64,000 nucleotides of DNA from Polytrichum commune (GCA_950295325.1 OX485807.1:18571666-18635665), one strand, 5' to 3'; positions 25,752-38,053 are shown, counted from the first letter of the stretch. Notes: generated by a model not told the origin, from the letters alone. Translations and numbers: made by a program.

Positions 25752-28718
25752 ATGGCAGCGATGGCAGCAACCGCGGCAACCGCGTCGACAGCCACCACGA
25801 CGCCCCGCCTGGGCCTCAACGCCTCCGTCAAGAGCCACAGGTCGTCGAGCAGCTTGCAGCTCGCATCCGCCTTCCATGGACAAAGCATGAGGGTGGAGTC
25901 GTCGACCTCCATCCTGTCCTCATCTCGAGCGGCACCCAAGAGCAAAGGCCAAAGGGCTGTGGTGGTGTGCAAGGCGGGGGATGGAAAGACGGTGGTGATT
26001 GGGCTCGCGGCTGATTCAGGATGCGGCAAGTCCACGTTCATGCGGAGGTTGACGTCGGTGTTCGGAGGAGCAGCCACCCCACCCAAGGGAGGTAACCCTG
26101 ACTCCAACACGTTGATTAGTGACACCACCACCGTCATCTGCCTTGATGATTACCACTCTTTGGATCGGTACGGTCGTAAGGAGAAGGCTGTCACGGCCCT
26201 TGACCCCCGTGCCAACAATTTTGACCTCATGTATGAGCAGGTGAAGGCGTTGAAGGAGGGCAGGTCGGTGGAGAAGCCCATTTACAACCATGTCTCAGGC
26301 CTGTTGGATGCCCCAGAGACCATTCACCCCCCGAAGATCCTCGTCATCGAGGGGCTTCACCCAATGTGAGTGAGATTGCTTGCTTATATTCAACCTCTGG
26401 AACAACAATAACCTTCCTTGTGCAGAATGGAAGAGAATGTAAGAGAATGCATCACATTGTAGTTAACGTGTGCCTTTAGCTGCAGCGAGAATTCTGGCTT
26501 AGGGAGAATTCGCAAATTCTCCGTATTCTGCTTTACCTATTTATCTATCTATTTACCCATCCGTTTAGCCACCCTGTCTCGAAGAATCTGAAATGCGGGA
26601 GGATTTCGGGAATTTAATAAAAAAATTGGGATGTAGTAGTTCCGAGAGCTGGATACGTTGTGGACAGTGATGGGGGCGGGCGTTTCATTCGATAAATTCT
26701 GAATTGCGCGTTGTAGTTAAGTTTTTTGTCGAATTGGAGAGGTTTAGAGTTGAATTCGGTATGGCATTGGCAAGGCCGTGAAGAGCATTTAGGAACTGTG
26801 TGTTGTGAATCGGGGTTCCGATTGCAGTGCACTTAATGCGGGGTATGACTGAACCTTGTATGGTTGGTTGGCCATTCCGCTACTGCAACAGGTACGACGA
26901 GAGGGTGAGGGATTTGTTGGACTTCAGTATCTACCTGGACATCAGTGACGATGTTAAGTTCGCCTGGAAGATTCAGGTTTGGCGTCTCCTTTCCTCCCCT
27001 CCTGTCCCACCGATCTGCGGGATCTTAGCTGTTGCCAAATTCGATGAATTGCAAACCTTATCCAATTGTTGTTGCCATTTGAATTTGCCAGTGCACACCA
27101 ACCCCAAAGAGTGTTCGTATACTCACCTCTAAGAACAGTTATCGAGGTCGACGTCAACTTTGTAATTTGTCTAGTCTGTTGCTAGAACAGAGTTATTTAT
27201 AGCCGAATCTATCATTTAAAAATCCAAAACATCTGCGTCGAGAAATGGAACGACCTGCCATTCCTTAACATGCAGGGATTACTAATGCCTTTAAACTTCA
27301 CGCTCCATAAGCTTGCGATGAGAAAAAAAATTGTGTAAAAAGTGAATGATCACTGTGTTTGAGCTTCATAAATTCTCTTTAATTCTTTTCAAATCTTCTA
27401 ATATCCATGATGTCATGGATGACCCTCCAGCGTGATATGGCGGAGAGAGGCCACAGTTTGGAGAGCATCAAGGCTAGCATTGCTGCTCGCAAACCAGACT
27501 TCGACGCCTACATTGGTACGTCTCTTCTAACCTACATCATGCTCACCAAGTTTTGAATTGTGTTGTGTTTGACGAGACTCACTCTAATTGTCTCTTAGTT
27601 GTGGAATTCATGTCGCTGTTATTGCGGCATACTCTCGGCTAGACAGACATGATGTTGCAAGTGTGATGATGATGATGATTTGGAGTTTCGGTGTAATCGA
27701 CAGACCCCCAGAAGCAGTACGCCGATGCCGTCATCCAAGTGTTGCCAACGCAGCTCATCCCCGATGACAACGAAGGCAAGGTCTTGAGGGTGCGCATGAT
27801 CATGAAGGAGGGCGTGCCATTCTTCGAGCCTGTCTACCTTTTCGACGAGGGTTCCACCATCTCGTGGATTCCTTGCGGCCGCAAGCTCACTTGCTCATAC
27901 CCCGGAATTAAGTTCTTCTACGGCCCAGACACCTACTACGGCAACGAGGTACTCACCATCCCTCTCTCCCATTTGCTTAGTCGTCTCGTTACCTTTAGAG
28001 ATCAGCAAGAGAATTTTAGTACAAAATTTTATCCACCAAGAAGGTTTCAACAGTGGGCATTATGTCGTCGAAGGCGGCTTCTTTCATGCAGATTGTTGCC
28101 AAATGATCTGCCACCATTCGACTGTTGCCATATGCATGATTTGCTTCATATGTCATTCTAGCTCTTGATTGCTTCCTTTTCATTTCTTTGCAGTAAGTAG
28201 CTCTTAAACGCTTCGGTGTAACTATTTTGATTCATGTTTTGTGGATTACCAGTTGAGATATATTTTTTCCCCTCCCACATTGCAGCAACAAGTTCTAGCA
28301 CAATTTTATTGTCCTGCGAGGGAGGAGACTATAGGACGCGAGAACCTCATTTATGTCTATGAATGCAGGAACTTTTTCCCTGACAACCTTCTTTGTAAGG
28401 GTTGTTCACAGCATTGCATCTGAGATTCTTGAAACCCTAGTGCTGATCATAACTTGAACGTTGAAACAGGTTTCCGTCTTGGAGATGGACGGCCAATTCG
28501 ACAAGCTTGATGAACTGATTTACGTCGAGTCACATTTGAGCAACATCTCCACCAAGTTCTACGGAGAGATCACGCAACAGATGTTGAAGCACGCCGACTT
28601 CCCCGGAAGCAACAACGGGACCGGACTGTTCCAAACCATCTGCGGGCTCAAGATCCGCAACGTGTACGAGAGAATCATTGCCAAGGACTCCGCCGCATTG
28701 GAAGGTGCCAAGGTGTAA
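25752..28718 (+). CDS. PRK: Chloroplast phosphoribulokinase
   Basis: PRK makes ribulose 1,5-bisphosphate from ribulose 5-phosphate and ATP in the Calvin cycle, in the chloroplast stroma. Five exons in consistent phase: 25752-26365, 26892-26976, 27431-27515, 27704-27948, 28470-28718, giving 425 residues. Residues 1 to about 75 are an Ala/Ser/Thr-rich transit peptide. The P-loop GLAADSGCGKST is at 84-95. Cys91 and Cys130 (in CLDDYHS) are 39 residues apart, matching the thioredoxin-regulated Cys16/Cys55 pair of the mature plant enzyme. The C-terminal Cys pair is also present (PCGRKLTC), as is the EGLHPMYDERVRDLLDFS region, split by intron 1. Light activation through thioredoxin and GAPDH/CP12 complexing follow from the family. 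The first ATG (MAAMAAT) is taken as the start. No disruption is seen. Confidence 0.97.
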
Positions 28719-31027
28719 AACAACAACAACAACACCACCAAACAATCACTGTATCATGAAGAAATTTGTGTGAGACCTACCCTTGAATTTGTGAATGTGT
28801 ATGCAGCCATTGCACGTCCCGCCGGCCCCCTTTTCCATATTTCTCCCAACACCAGGTTCGGTGAGTTCTGTAGATTTATTCGTTGACTAGTCTTCAGGCT
28901 AGAGTTCATCCTCTGTCTGAGCAGCAGGTGTATACAACCGACAAAGCTTTTGAATGAGCAAGCTCGCTGTAATCGGAAAGAGCCACTGTCCACGAATCTC
29001 AACACGCAGTGACAATGCGAAATTTGTATGGATTTTTCCCCTACTCATTATGTAGCAATTTCTACAGTTACTGCTGCTGTATATTGTTATCTGATGATCC
29101 ACATGCATTTTGAACCTCAGAAACATTTGCTGTGAATGTAAGTAAAGTAAAGAAACCCTCAATTTTTGTTGTATTCCATGATCACTCACAAACACGTACT
29201 TACTGCAGTGCCACAGCTATAAACTTAACCTTATTTGGAGGAAGTAGTTGGGGTTTATCAATTCAATCGTAGTTATGTGCTGGTGATGAGTTATGTGAAC
29301 TTAGATGATAGTGAATGTTGTGCAATTTTGACAGATTTGAGGTGATGCTCAGCATTTCCACTGTTGCTGCTGTATGCTTTCATCTAGTACACAGACATTT
29401 TGAACTTCCCACAATCTACTGCTAATGTCAAAATAATCCCAATTTTTTTGTTGTCTCCACTTCCAGATGTATAATATTTATCACATTTATCATCAAAGTG
29501 CCACAGCTATAACTTCACCCTGTAGAAAGAGGCTGGGTGTTTCAGTTCTGGTCAGTGTATACTTCGTAGTTCAATTCTGTGCAATTCCCAATGACGTTGG
29601 TGACTTCCCAAGTAAATGTGCTACTTCCTGGATATGATGTGGAGATATGAAATTGGCATCAAATAGAATATGTGCATTTTTTACAGTACTCTCTACTCAC
29701 ATTTAATCCACTTGTATTTGGAACCTTTGAATGAACAGGGAGAACCAACCAGTAGTTATAGATGAAGCAGTTGAGTTTGATAAATAACCGATTGAAGTTG
29801 AAGACTTCAGGAAAATTAGCAATCATTTTAGAAGAATCTATAAATTATACCCCAAAAATATTATAGAAAAACCGAAAGATCAGAACCCATCACCGGTTCA
29901 ACCTGTAAACATTAGTATGTTGACTGATTATGGTCAAAAGCTACCCAGGACATTTGAGACCTTTAATAATCTGTCGGAAGTGAGTACACCCGCCAATTTT
30001 ATTCTTGTCATTGTTAATATATTGTCACAAGCTAATATTTATTAACCATGGACAAAGAAGTGGGGTTGTTTCAATCCTAGTCATCTTTTCATTAACTCTG
30101 TAAACTTCGCTGGCAATATAGGTACATAATATCTGGAAAAAATTGCCACGTTGATTTCATATTCTTCAAAACTCTGTTGATTCCAATGTCCAAATTACTT
30201 TTGGGTCAATGTTGGACCACTGGACATTACTCCCACGTATATGATAGTATCATTTCTAGAAATCATGACACGCACTGTGCTCATATCACCGTCTGCCTGA
30301 GCAGCAAGTGTATACAACAGACGTTTTTTGAACAAGACAGCTCTCTGTAATTGGAAAGGCTGCTCATGATGTCCACAAGTTTCAAAAAACTGACTAGAAA
30401 TTTGTACAAGTTCCCTCTCATCATGTAAAATTCTACAGCTGCTGCTGTATATCAACATGATGCAATTTCATTTTGAAAATTCAGAATTTCTGCTGTGTAT
30501 GAGAAAACCCCTCATGTGGTGGGGCACCATCGTCCGTAACACTGCTGGGCAACCACCATGCATCGACATAGACTCGCAAACAGTCAGTAGGATACATGAA
30601 CAAGTCAACACCTACTGCTACTGCTACTGCTACTGCTACTGCTACTGTGCCACCAATCTTCAACAAACCATAAAACAATGTCATACTTGGGAAATACCTA
30701 TAAGAAAAATCCATTCTCTTGTTCAGGACAACAGATCTCATAAAAATGATGTGCAACGTACAACAGATTCCTCCAGTTGTAGCTTTGCCTCATAAGCAGC
30801 TCAGATTTTGAGCTAAGAATGCTACACCAGACTCAAGAGGCCTGTGACCATGATAGCTGACCCCTACAAAGACGAACTGGAAATATTTACCTGTGACACA
30901 TCCTTTGTAGAGCACCTCCTTACCCAGCAGTTGAAGTCTATCTAATTAAATAGTAAGAGGGTCTCTGAATCCCAATCCAAACTGTTAGGGTGTGAATGTA
31001 CTGGAAGACTATGGATGCTGTGTGTAC
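28719..31027. repeat. PRK 3' flank with three diverged copies of one segment
   Basis: Downstream of PRK a segment recurs. Copy A (about 28905-29230) has GAGCAGCAGGTGTATACAAC, a GCTGCTGTAT block and TGCCACAGCTATAA. Copy B (about 29340-29520) repeats the second half, again ending TGCCACAGCTATAA. Copy C (about 30285-30485) repeats the first half (GAGCAGCAAGTGTATACAAC, GCTGCTGTATAT). Between B and C, 29740-29965 is a dispersed repeat also present at 38795-39010. A (CTACTG)6 run is at 30612-30647. No gene is supported in this interval. Confidence 0.7.
30612..30647. repeat. (CTACTG)6 hexanucleotide repeat
   Basis: Six exact hexamer units between PRK and the CDPK. Confidence 0.97.
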
Positions 31028-32743
31028 CTATTCAATCATCAAGGCATCATTTAGGTTCAGGCTCAAGCTGTTCCGTAATGTGGAGCGGCCCACCGCATTA
31101 CCCTTACGCATCATGGTGACAAACTCATTGTAGTCAATGCGTCCGTCATTGTTCTGGTCAACCTCACGGATCAAATCATCAACAGACATGTCACCCATAT
31201 TGAACTCCTCTATAGCTTGCTGCAGCTCATCTATCGTAAGGTACCCACTGTTGTCCTTATCTAAATAAGAGAAGGCTGCATACATGTTTTCCTCCCGTTC
31301 AATTTTGTTCAAGTGGAGGGTGGCAGCGAGGAATTCCCCATAATCAATTGTTCCATTACCATCGACATCTGCAGCATCCATCAACTGACGGACATCCTCT
31401 TCCATGAGATTCGACCCCACTTTCTTCAGACCCGCTTTGAGCTCCTCAAAGCTGATGGAGCCTGAACCGTCTGTGTCCATCATCATAAACATCTCCTTCA
31501 GACCTGCTATTTCTTCTTCAGAGAGGGACTCAGCTATGACTCTGATGGCAATTTTCTTCAGTTTGTTCATTGCTGAAAACTGTTTGAGCCGAGTCTGCAC
31601 AGCAGAATCAATAGGCTTATCTGGCGCTACCCCATCCTCGCAAATCCAGGGGTGGCACAACACTTGATGGGCTTTCAGCCTCTTACTAGCTTGAGGATTG
31701 AGCATACTGCGGATCAGATCCTTGGCACTTCCAGATATCTTTGGCCATGGATCCGAGGCGAAATCTAACTCTGCTTTCAACACCTGTTCAAAAATGCCCT
31801 GCTCTGTTTCCGCCCAGAAAGGTGGAACTCCACTAAGCAGGATATAAAGAATCACTCCTGCACTCCAGACATCGGCTTCAGGGCCATAGTGCTTTCTCAA
31901 AACTTCAGGCGCCACATAGTATGGGCTTCCAACCACATCGGTGAATATTTGACCTGGCTTGAAGAAAACAGAGAGACCGAAATCGGTGGTTTTCAAATCC
32001 GCATCCTCCTGGGTGCTCGAAAACAGAAAATTTTCTGGCTTCAAGTCTCTGTGCATCACCCCTAGCGAGTGACATGTCTCAACGACACCAACAATAGTGC
32101 GGGTGAGTTCAGCAGCCTTGGCTTCGGAGTAATGGCCTCTTTGAATAATGCGGTCAAAAAGCTCACCCCCTGCACAAAGCTCCATCACTAAGTGCACTGA
32201 GGAGACATCCTCGTACGCCCCTTTGATCATGACAATGTTGGGATGCCCAGACAAATGGTGCATTATGTGAAGCTCACGACGCACATCTTCCACATCTTCT
32301 CTTGAAATGAGCTTCCTCTTTGCAATGGACTTGCACGCATACTCCCTCCCAGTGGCCTTCTCAATGCACAAGTAGGTGGTGCCAAATTGACCCTGACCCA
32401 GTTTCTTTCCGAGTGTGTACAAATCGCGGACATTTTCAGTCTCTCGCTGCAACACAGAGTGCGTCAAGCTCATACCTGGAACATTCCTCTTCTCATTTAC
32501 TTTCTGCATAGCTTCAATCACCTCCTTGAACTGGTGGTCGTTGTCCACTGCTAATTGCACAGGAGGAATGCGGTGTTGTTGTGGAGGCTTCTGCTGGGTT
32601 ACAATTGGTTCCACCTGGACTCCCTGAGGATATTGCTCAGGTTGGGCTGCAGTGGCCGACCTTTGGCTTGTGGATGCGGAGATTGAGCTCGGGTAGTGAA
32701 AGAACCCGGTCTTACCGACCGCCCCTATACATGTGTTGCCCAT
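31028..32743 (-). CDS. Calcium-dependent protein kinase, intronless coding region
   Basis: A 571-residue Ser/Thr kinase of the plant CDPK family, which turns Ca2+ signals into phosphorylation. Met-Gly-Asn-Thr-Cys at the start gives a myristoylation Gly2 and a palmitoylation-type Cys5, so membrane attachment is likely. The N-terminal variable region spans 1-108. The kinase domain spans ~109-367, with GQGQFG at 116-121, ATP-binding Lys138, HRDLKPEN (Asp233) and DFG (Asp254). The autoinhibitory junction spans ~368-408. Four canonical EF hands begin at 423 ([12 protein letters not shown]), 459 ([12 protein letters not shown]), 495 ([12 protein letters not shown]) and 529 ([12 protein letters not shown]). 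The GNTC start and the overall order resemble the CPK1/2-like group. The reading frame is uninterrupted, whereas most plant CDPK genes have several introns in the coding part. The next upstream splice-like borders are at 34145 and 34704, perhaps a 5' leader. Confidence 0.97.
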   Translation of the reverse strand: MGNTCIGAVGKTGFFHYPSSISASTSQRSATAAQPEQYPQGVQVEPIVTQQKPPQQHRIPPVQLAVDNDHQFKEVIEAMQKVNEKRNVPGMSLTHSVLQRETENVRDLYTLGKKLGQGQFGTTYLCIEKATGREYACKSIAKRKLISREDVEDVRRELHIMHHLSGHPNIVMIKGAYEDVSSVHLVMELCAGGELFDRIIQRGHYSEAKAAELTRTIVGVVETCHSLGVMHRDLKPENFLFSSTQEDADLKTTDFGLSVFFKPGQIFTDVVGSPYYVAPEVLRKHYGPEADVWSAGVILYILLSGVPPFWAETEQGIFEQVLKAELDFASDPWPKISGSAKDLIRSMLNPQASKRLKAHQVLCHPWICEDGVAPDKPIDSAVQTRLKQFSAMNKLKKIAIRVIAESLSEEEIAGLKEMFMMMDTDGSGSISFEELKAGLKKVGSNLMEEDVRQLMDAADVDGNGTIDYGEFLAATLHLNKIEREENMYAAFSYLDKDNSGYLTIDELQQAIEEFNMGDMSVDDLIREVDQNNDGRIDYNEFVTMMRKGNAVGRSTLRNSLSLNLNDALMIE

Positions 32744-33460
32744 TTAGTCCCAAGGTGTAACATACTTCCACGAGGAAAGTAATAGACCCTTTCTTCCTGC
32801 CTGCCTTACCCCAACCTACACAGCATGTTCAGAAACAAAGAGCTTTTCATATTAGCATGCTCATGCCGCTCAAGGAGTGCTCGTAACAACAGAAAATAAA
32901 GAAAATGTCCACAATCTCTGCAATAGCCAGTCCACATGTGCAGTTCAATTGACATTCAAACCACGAAAAAGATTGCCTGCCACAAGCATTCAACAATCTC
33001 TGGAAAGCGCAAGTCAAGCCACCTCTACTGTTTGAGTGGAATCTGCAATTAACGGACGCCGAACGGTGTATTACTCCGATCTAAGAGTGTGCATATTCCA
33101 GAAGTAAGCTAAAGAGCAGCACAACATCTGACTCAATAATAGAAAACACAAGTCTATTCTATGTCCCTTAGATAATGATGTGCGCGGTAAAAGGATGGAT
33201 TCTACAACGGCCGACTTGCCCAAAAGTCAAAGTTCATCAGCTTTGCATAGCTTTCATCAGTTACCGACAGCAAACATAACAAGCACAACTGAGTATCCCA
33301 CCTCCTTAAGACGTAACACAAGACGCAATGTCCACCAATCAGATATCTAGCCATGGTTCCCAAGACCGATTGCGGAGCATAGGTAAATAGACAATTTTGC
33401 TAAGCGTTACAGATTGTGGCGCTCGTATTTGTGCTTTAGTTCCAACACGAATGATTCTAG
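32744..33460. other. CDPK upstream region
   Basis: Probable 5' UTR and promoter-proximal DNA of the CDPK on the minus strand. No coding motif or clear core promoter was recognised. Confidence 0.4.
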
Positions 33461-33844
33461 CTAGTGCACTCTGTTCTCTTTCAAGGATACCGTAATTTTT
33501 TGTTCAGAGTGCAGAACTAGGATTGCCAAAATATACAAGATGACTTGGTCCGCGTATCTGCAAGTGCCTTTGCGTAGGCGGAAAAGGCACCATTTCAATT
33601 GTACCTTCGTGTTCTCGTGATTAAATCTCCAACCGAGGTCCGTGCACGTAATCATCAAAAACGACTTTCTCATGCTCCGAAGGATGAGAGCACTTATTGC
33701 TAACAATGAAGCGTCGGGAAGTATCATCGAGACTCGTAAGCTTCCTCTAATAATAACTTGGCCATGTCTCTCTTTGAGGACGCTTGCGAACTCCACAATG
33801 TTAGCAGTGTTTTCGAGCTCCAATGAGTTCGTGGCTACAGTGTT
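33461..33844 (-). other. Open frame of ~120 codons, unrecognised
   Basis: A minus-strand stretch stays open from just after an in-frame TAG near 33850 down to 33461. It includes VLKERHGQVIIRGSL and RKGTCRYADQVILYI. It has no in-frame ATG near its start and matches no family I know. It could be an exon of the same transcript as the 33876-35120 exons, or chance. No function assigned. Confidence 0.2.
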
Positions 33845-33875
33845 GGAACCCTAGGTATCAAACGAAGGGATTTTA

Positions 33876-35120
33876 TTAGATTCCATTCTCCTTGTGCAAC
33901 ATCCCAAGTCTAACGAGTCCGTTTTTAAACCAGACCTGCTCTTGGTTGCTTGGTTGCTTGCATACTGCTGAATGGGGAAGTCTAGACGACACATTTTCAG
34001 ATGATCCACGAGTACTCCTCAGTGCAATCCGGCATTTTCCACATTGAAATTCTAGAAAGATAGGACCAGAAATGTGCAGCTCTAGTGTATCCTCGACAAT
34101 CCTCTGCGTACCACAGCAGCGGTAAGCCTCAGAACCAAGACGAACCTGAAAAGTGAAACACAAGGGAAGACTTCAAAGATGTTCAGGTGCACAGTAAATT
34201 TTGTTAAGCTTCTAGACCACTCCCAAAACGCACCTCCACAATGCTTGCACGGGTTTTTCCCACCTTGCGTGCATAATGTCAGAATCCAAAAACTGCACCC
34301 TCAGCGTTTAAGCTCCACAAACTCACGCCTCTAGCAAAAGAGAAGAAAGAAAAAAGAGAGGGGGGGGGGAAGGGGGGAGGGAGAAGAAGCCTATACTAGT
34401 AAGAGAGGAACCCGGCTAAGCCGGATACTAGAACCCTCTCACAATCTTGCTCACTTCACCGAACGAGCTTAACACTACACGACCAGCGTCACTTCAGCAC
34501 AATCCTCCCCCTCTCTCATTTCCATCACGCACGGCTGCACCACCGGAAGCTTGCGGCCGTTGGAAGCGAGCCAGGAGACAGACAAAGGAAAGTCTTCCTC
34601 AGCTGTGAAACATGTGGAAAAAAGCAGGCAAAAATCCTCCCAAAAATTCCCAAAACAAAATTTATAACAAGTGTGAGAGACAGCACGTTGGAGACATGCT
34701 TACCTTGAGCATGTGATGGTCGAGCGAAATTTGCGCGAATTGGAAGAGCTCGAGGCTGTGGGGGCAGCTATGGCGAGCGATGGCGCAGCGCGCTGCAATG
34801 AACTGCGCACTCACGTTGAGCGAGACGACCAAAAGATGGACTCCGTCTTTCCGAATATAGAAAGACGAGAGACTACGTCGCTGTATCGCAGCCGTCCATC
34901 GTGGCGCCCATCTTTCTAGACAAAAGATGAGCGTGGGATTGTTCGTTTCCAAGTCCACGATTCCACTACCCTTTCTCACCTGCAATCTCGGCCGATGGGC
35001 CTCGCCTACCAAAATGGAATCTGGGCCGTCGGTTCGCGGGGAGCTACTAAATGGCTCCCGGGTAAGTTGTGCCTTCACAAAACGTGGCTGCCCACACCAA
35101 GCCCGTCCATTAAATGACAC
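33876..35120 (-). other. Possible two-exon ORF or CDPK 5' leader exons
   Basis: An ATG at 35120 opens about 139 codons to a good donor (AAG|GTAAGCATG) at 34704. A matching acceptor (TTTTCAG|GTTCG) begins the next segment at 34145, which continues in the same phase to a stop at 33876. The joined frame has HHMLKVRLGSEAYRCCG across the junction. I recognise no domain. Either it is a short lineage-specific protein, or the exons are untranslated leader of the downstream CDPK and the in-phase join is chance. The spacer 34320-34420 is purine-rich (GAGAGGGGGGGG). Confidence 0.3.
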
Positions 35121-35203
35121 TCCTCTTTAATACCATTATTATCAGCTCTACAATGTGTTCCATTCCAAAAATACATCGTCATTGCATAAGTTAGTAAAAA
35201 TTG

Positions 35204-35957
35204 GGAGGGTTTACCGGCCTCCATGGTTGCATAAGAAAATGAAGAAAAATACAAGTATCGTCAATGGCTTGCAACTTCATGAAGGCACAAGACAACAAAA
35301 GGTATCATGGAGGGTATAGTTCTAGAATTTTATTTGTCATATTCCCAGCCCCATCCACCCTATGTATGCAGCTAATAATGCTATGTTGTAAATCCCCATG
35401 AGCACAAACCGTTTTCTTACTTTGTTGAGGTATAATACATTTGGAATTTCATTGTGTGAGGGTTTACTGCCCTCCATGGATGCACAAGAAAATGAAGAAA
35501 AATACAAGTAACATCAGTGGCTTGCAGCTTCATGAAGGCACAAGACAAAAGGTATCATGATGGTATAGTTCTAGAATTTTATTTGTCATATCCCCAGCCC
35601 CACCCACCCTATGTATGCAGCTAATGACGTTATGTTGCAAATCCCCATGAGCACAACCATTTCCTTTCTTTGTTGAGGTATAATACATTTGGAATTTCAT
35701 TGTGTGAGGATTTTTACTACCCTTCATGGTTGCATAAGAAAATGAAGAAAAATAGAAGTATCGTCGGTGGTTTGCAGCTTCATGAAGTCACAAGGCAAAA
35801 AGCACCATGAAGGTATGGTTCTAGAATTTCATTTGTCATATTCCCAGCCCCACGCACCCTATGTATGTAGCTAAATAATGTTATGTTGCAAATCCCAATG
35901 AGCATGACCGTTTTCTTTCTTAGCTAAGGTATAATACACTTGGAATTCATTGTGTGA
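35204..35957. repeat. Three tandem ~250-bp units
   Basis: Units start near 35204, 35457 and 35706. Each has GGTTTAC-GCCTCCATGG, GCATAAGAAAATGAAGAAAA, GGCTTGCAGCTTCATGAAGG, TAGTTCTAGAATTTTATTTG, CACCCTATGTATG and GAGGTATAATACATTTGG, and ends TTCATTGTGTGA. Units are roughly 90% alike by eye. No coding capacity. Confidence 0.9.
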
Positions 35958-37526
35958 TCTACCATTTTCTAATCAAAACTTCGTAGTTTGTAACCTTCAC
36001 CTAGTACTCAACCCATCATAGAACATGGAAGTCTAAACTTACACGGTCCTATTGTGGTCACTTCCAACTCCACAAATCCATTTGGATGTTAGATTGAACA
36101 AGAATTGTTTTATCCAATCAATATATAATTATGCATCACAAAGATTATCAATTCAGATTTTAGAATCAAAGTTGAGATGCAAAAGTTATCAAAATCCAAA
36201 ACAAGATTCTCTTACTCCATTGATGATCATCGACCTTCTCAGTTATCTTCATTATATATCATAGTCAAGACATGGATGTGTTTATCTTCTTTTTTCCAAA
36301 TAAATGATTAGCCTAGACTAGCTAACATATTTAGGACAAGCAAGAACTTGGTAAAGTAGATTCAACCCTATTGTGTATGAAATAGACCCATTTATAAGTA
36401 CTTGGTGCATCGAGTTTAAATTCCTCATCATCTAGAGGTGGGCCTCATAAGAGGCTCATTGACAATGTTATGTATTGAACCTAGACTAGTTAATTTACTT
36501 TGTGCACATACTCCACTCATAACATTATTTAGAACCATGACAATATTCCGTGGGACTGACCATATTATATGGAATATTCCTCGTATTCCATATGAATACA
36601 TGAAATATTCTATGAAATATTGTCAGTCTCGCAAAACATTGTTATGGATATGAATAATGTTATGCTCTCATTGTAACACATGTCTTTTTGGTGTCCACTC
36701 TTAATTACAGGCTTTGCCATCCCATTGCCATATATCACTTAAATATAGTCCAATCATGAAATCTATTGACCAAATTAGTCCTACATACCTTAGCTTAGCT
36801 TAATCTTGCTTTCAACAATTTGTACCTCTATCCAACTCAACATATGAGAATCTCATAGGTTCCTAGCTACTTCGCGCTACACCTACTAGTGCATGTGCTT
36901 CATCTTTTGGAGGTACACTTTTGCTCTAATTTTATTTACTAAGAATATCATTTTTTTGCCAGGTAAGCTATGTTATGTTCCTTGATGTGCATACTATCTA
37001 TTCACATTGTCTAGGTTAAATTTTTTTAAACAATAAATTGTTAGAGCAATATGTGACTCCAAATCGGTGAACCACAATAGGATTAGGTGTAAAAAGTGTA
37101 GTTTGAAATTTATAATAACAAGATATCATTAGGAAATTAATGAAGTCAAGAAGGGACTACCGTATCTCACACTTGCCCAACTATTTAAAAAACAATAATG
37201 GGTGTAGAACTCCCGCTATAAAAAATGGGCCGGGTTATGCTCTTCTTGGATTACGTGTCTTCTTGGAAAGCTCTCTTGCCGCTCAAGTCACCGGCGAGGC
37301 AAGACCGGGTGTACAATTCAAAAATGGGTTGCAATCCTCCAAGAGCCCTTATTGGTAGCGGACCCCTCGTGTTTTATGACCTTGTGGTTCATTAGACATC
37401 ATGCCTTGCCGAGTTCCCCCTTTTTTATTTCTTGAATACCAATACCTTCTCAAACTCGGGGCCCCTACCTAAGCTCATTATGTCTATAATGATAGATAAT
37501 AAAGCACATAGCATACCTTAGCCAAC
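35958..37526. other. Intergenic AT-rich DNA with a MITE
   Basis: No gene supported. It contains the MITE at 36518-36664; otherwise short meaningless frames only. Confidence 0.5.
36518..36664. mobile_element. MITE, CATAACATTATTTAG family, copy 2
   Basis: A 147-bp element whose left end CATAACATTATTTAGAACC is mirrored by GGATATGAATAATGTTATG at the right. Inner arms around ATATTCCGTGGGACTGAC also face GTCAGTCTCGCAAAACAT. It shares its termini with the 85-bp element at 24149, so the two are size variants of one family. Confidence 0.7.
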
Positions 37527-37529
37527 TAA

Positions 37530-38050
37530 TGCCCCCTTCCCACCTGACTTTAGCTAAGACTAAAATTTGGTTCTAACAACCCAGCCTTCACACCATCGAC
37601 ATTATCTAGTGTTGAGCCTAGTTGGCAAATGACGTGGCATGGCTTAAAAGTGGAGGTCTTAAGCCTCGAGCATCGACCCTCCCATCGGTATCTAAACATG
37701 AAGCAAGAATATAGGACCTTCAAAAGTGTCGCCTCCCGCCCTTATGATTGGTTGCTTTTTAGTCTTAGCTATGAGGGCACAAGGAGCTCCATTAACAACA
37801 ACCGATGGTAAGATAGGTGAGTAGTAAGGCATTTGGGGATGGGACAAAAGCTACCCAACATGCATTGCTTGGTAGATAAAATAATGAATATGTGTGAAAG
37901 CTACTTAACTAAAACCTACTTGAAAATATCCAAAGCAAGTTCTTGTAGGTGCATTGGGATAGCATGATGCCTCTGCTATAACCGAGGGAGCTTTACCCGG
38001 TTTTTAGGAATGACTTTTAGTCTTAGCTAAAGTCAGGTGGGAAGGGGGCA
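37530..38050. mobile_element. PIF/Harbinger-like MITE with 36-bp perfect TIRs
   Basis: The left terminus TGCCCCCTTCCCACCTGACT continues TTAGCTAAGACTAAAA. The right terminus is its exact reverse complement, giving 36 paired bases. The 521-bp element is flanked by TAA at 37527-37529 and 38051-38053, a three-base TWA-type duplication as produced by PIF/Harbinger transposases. It has no transposase. Identical TIRs suggest a recent insertion. Confidence 0.85.
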
Positions 38051-38053
38051 TAA

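Noticed and set aside
25260..26137. Long minus-strand frames over the PRK start
   Set aside because: GC-rich exon 1 keeps the antisense strand open by composition. The sense strand encodes the transit peptide and P-loop.
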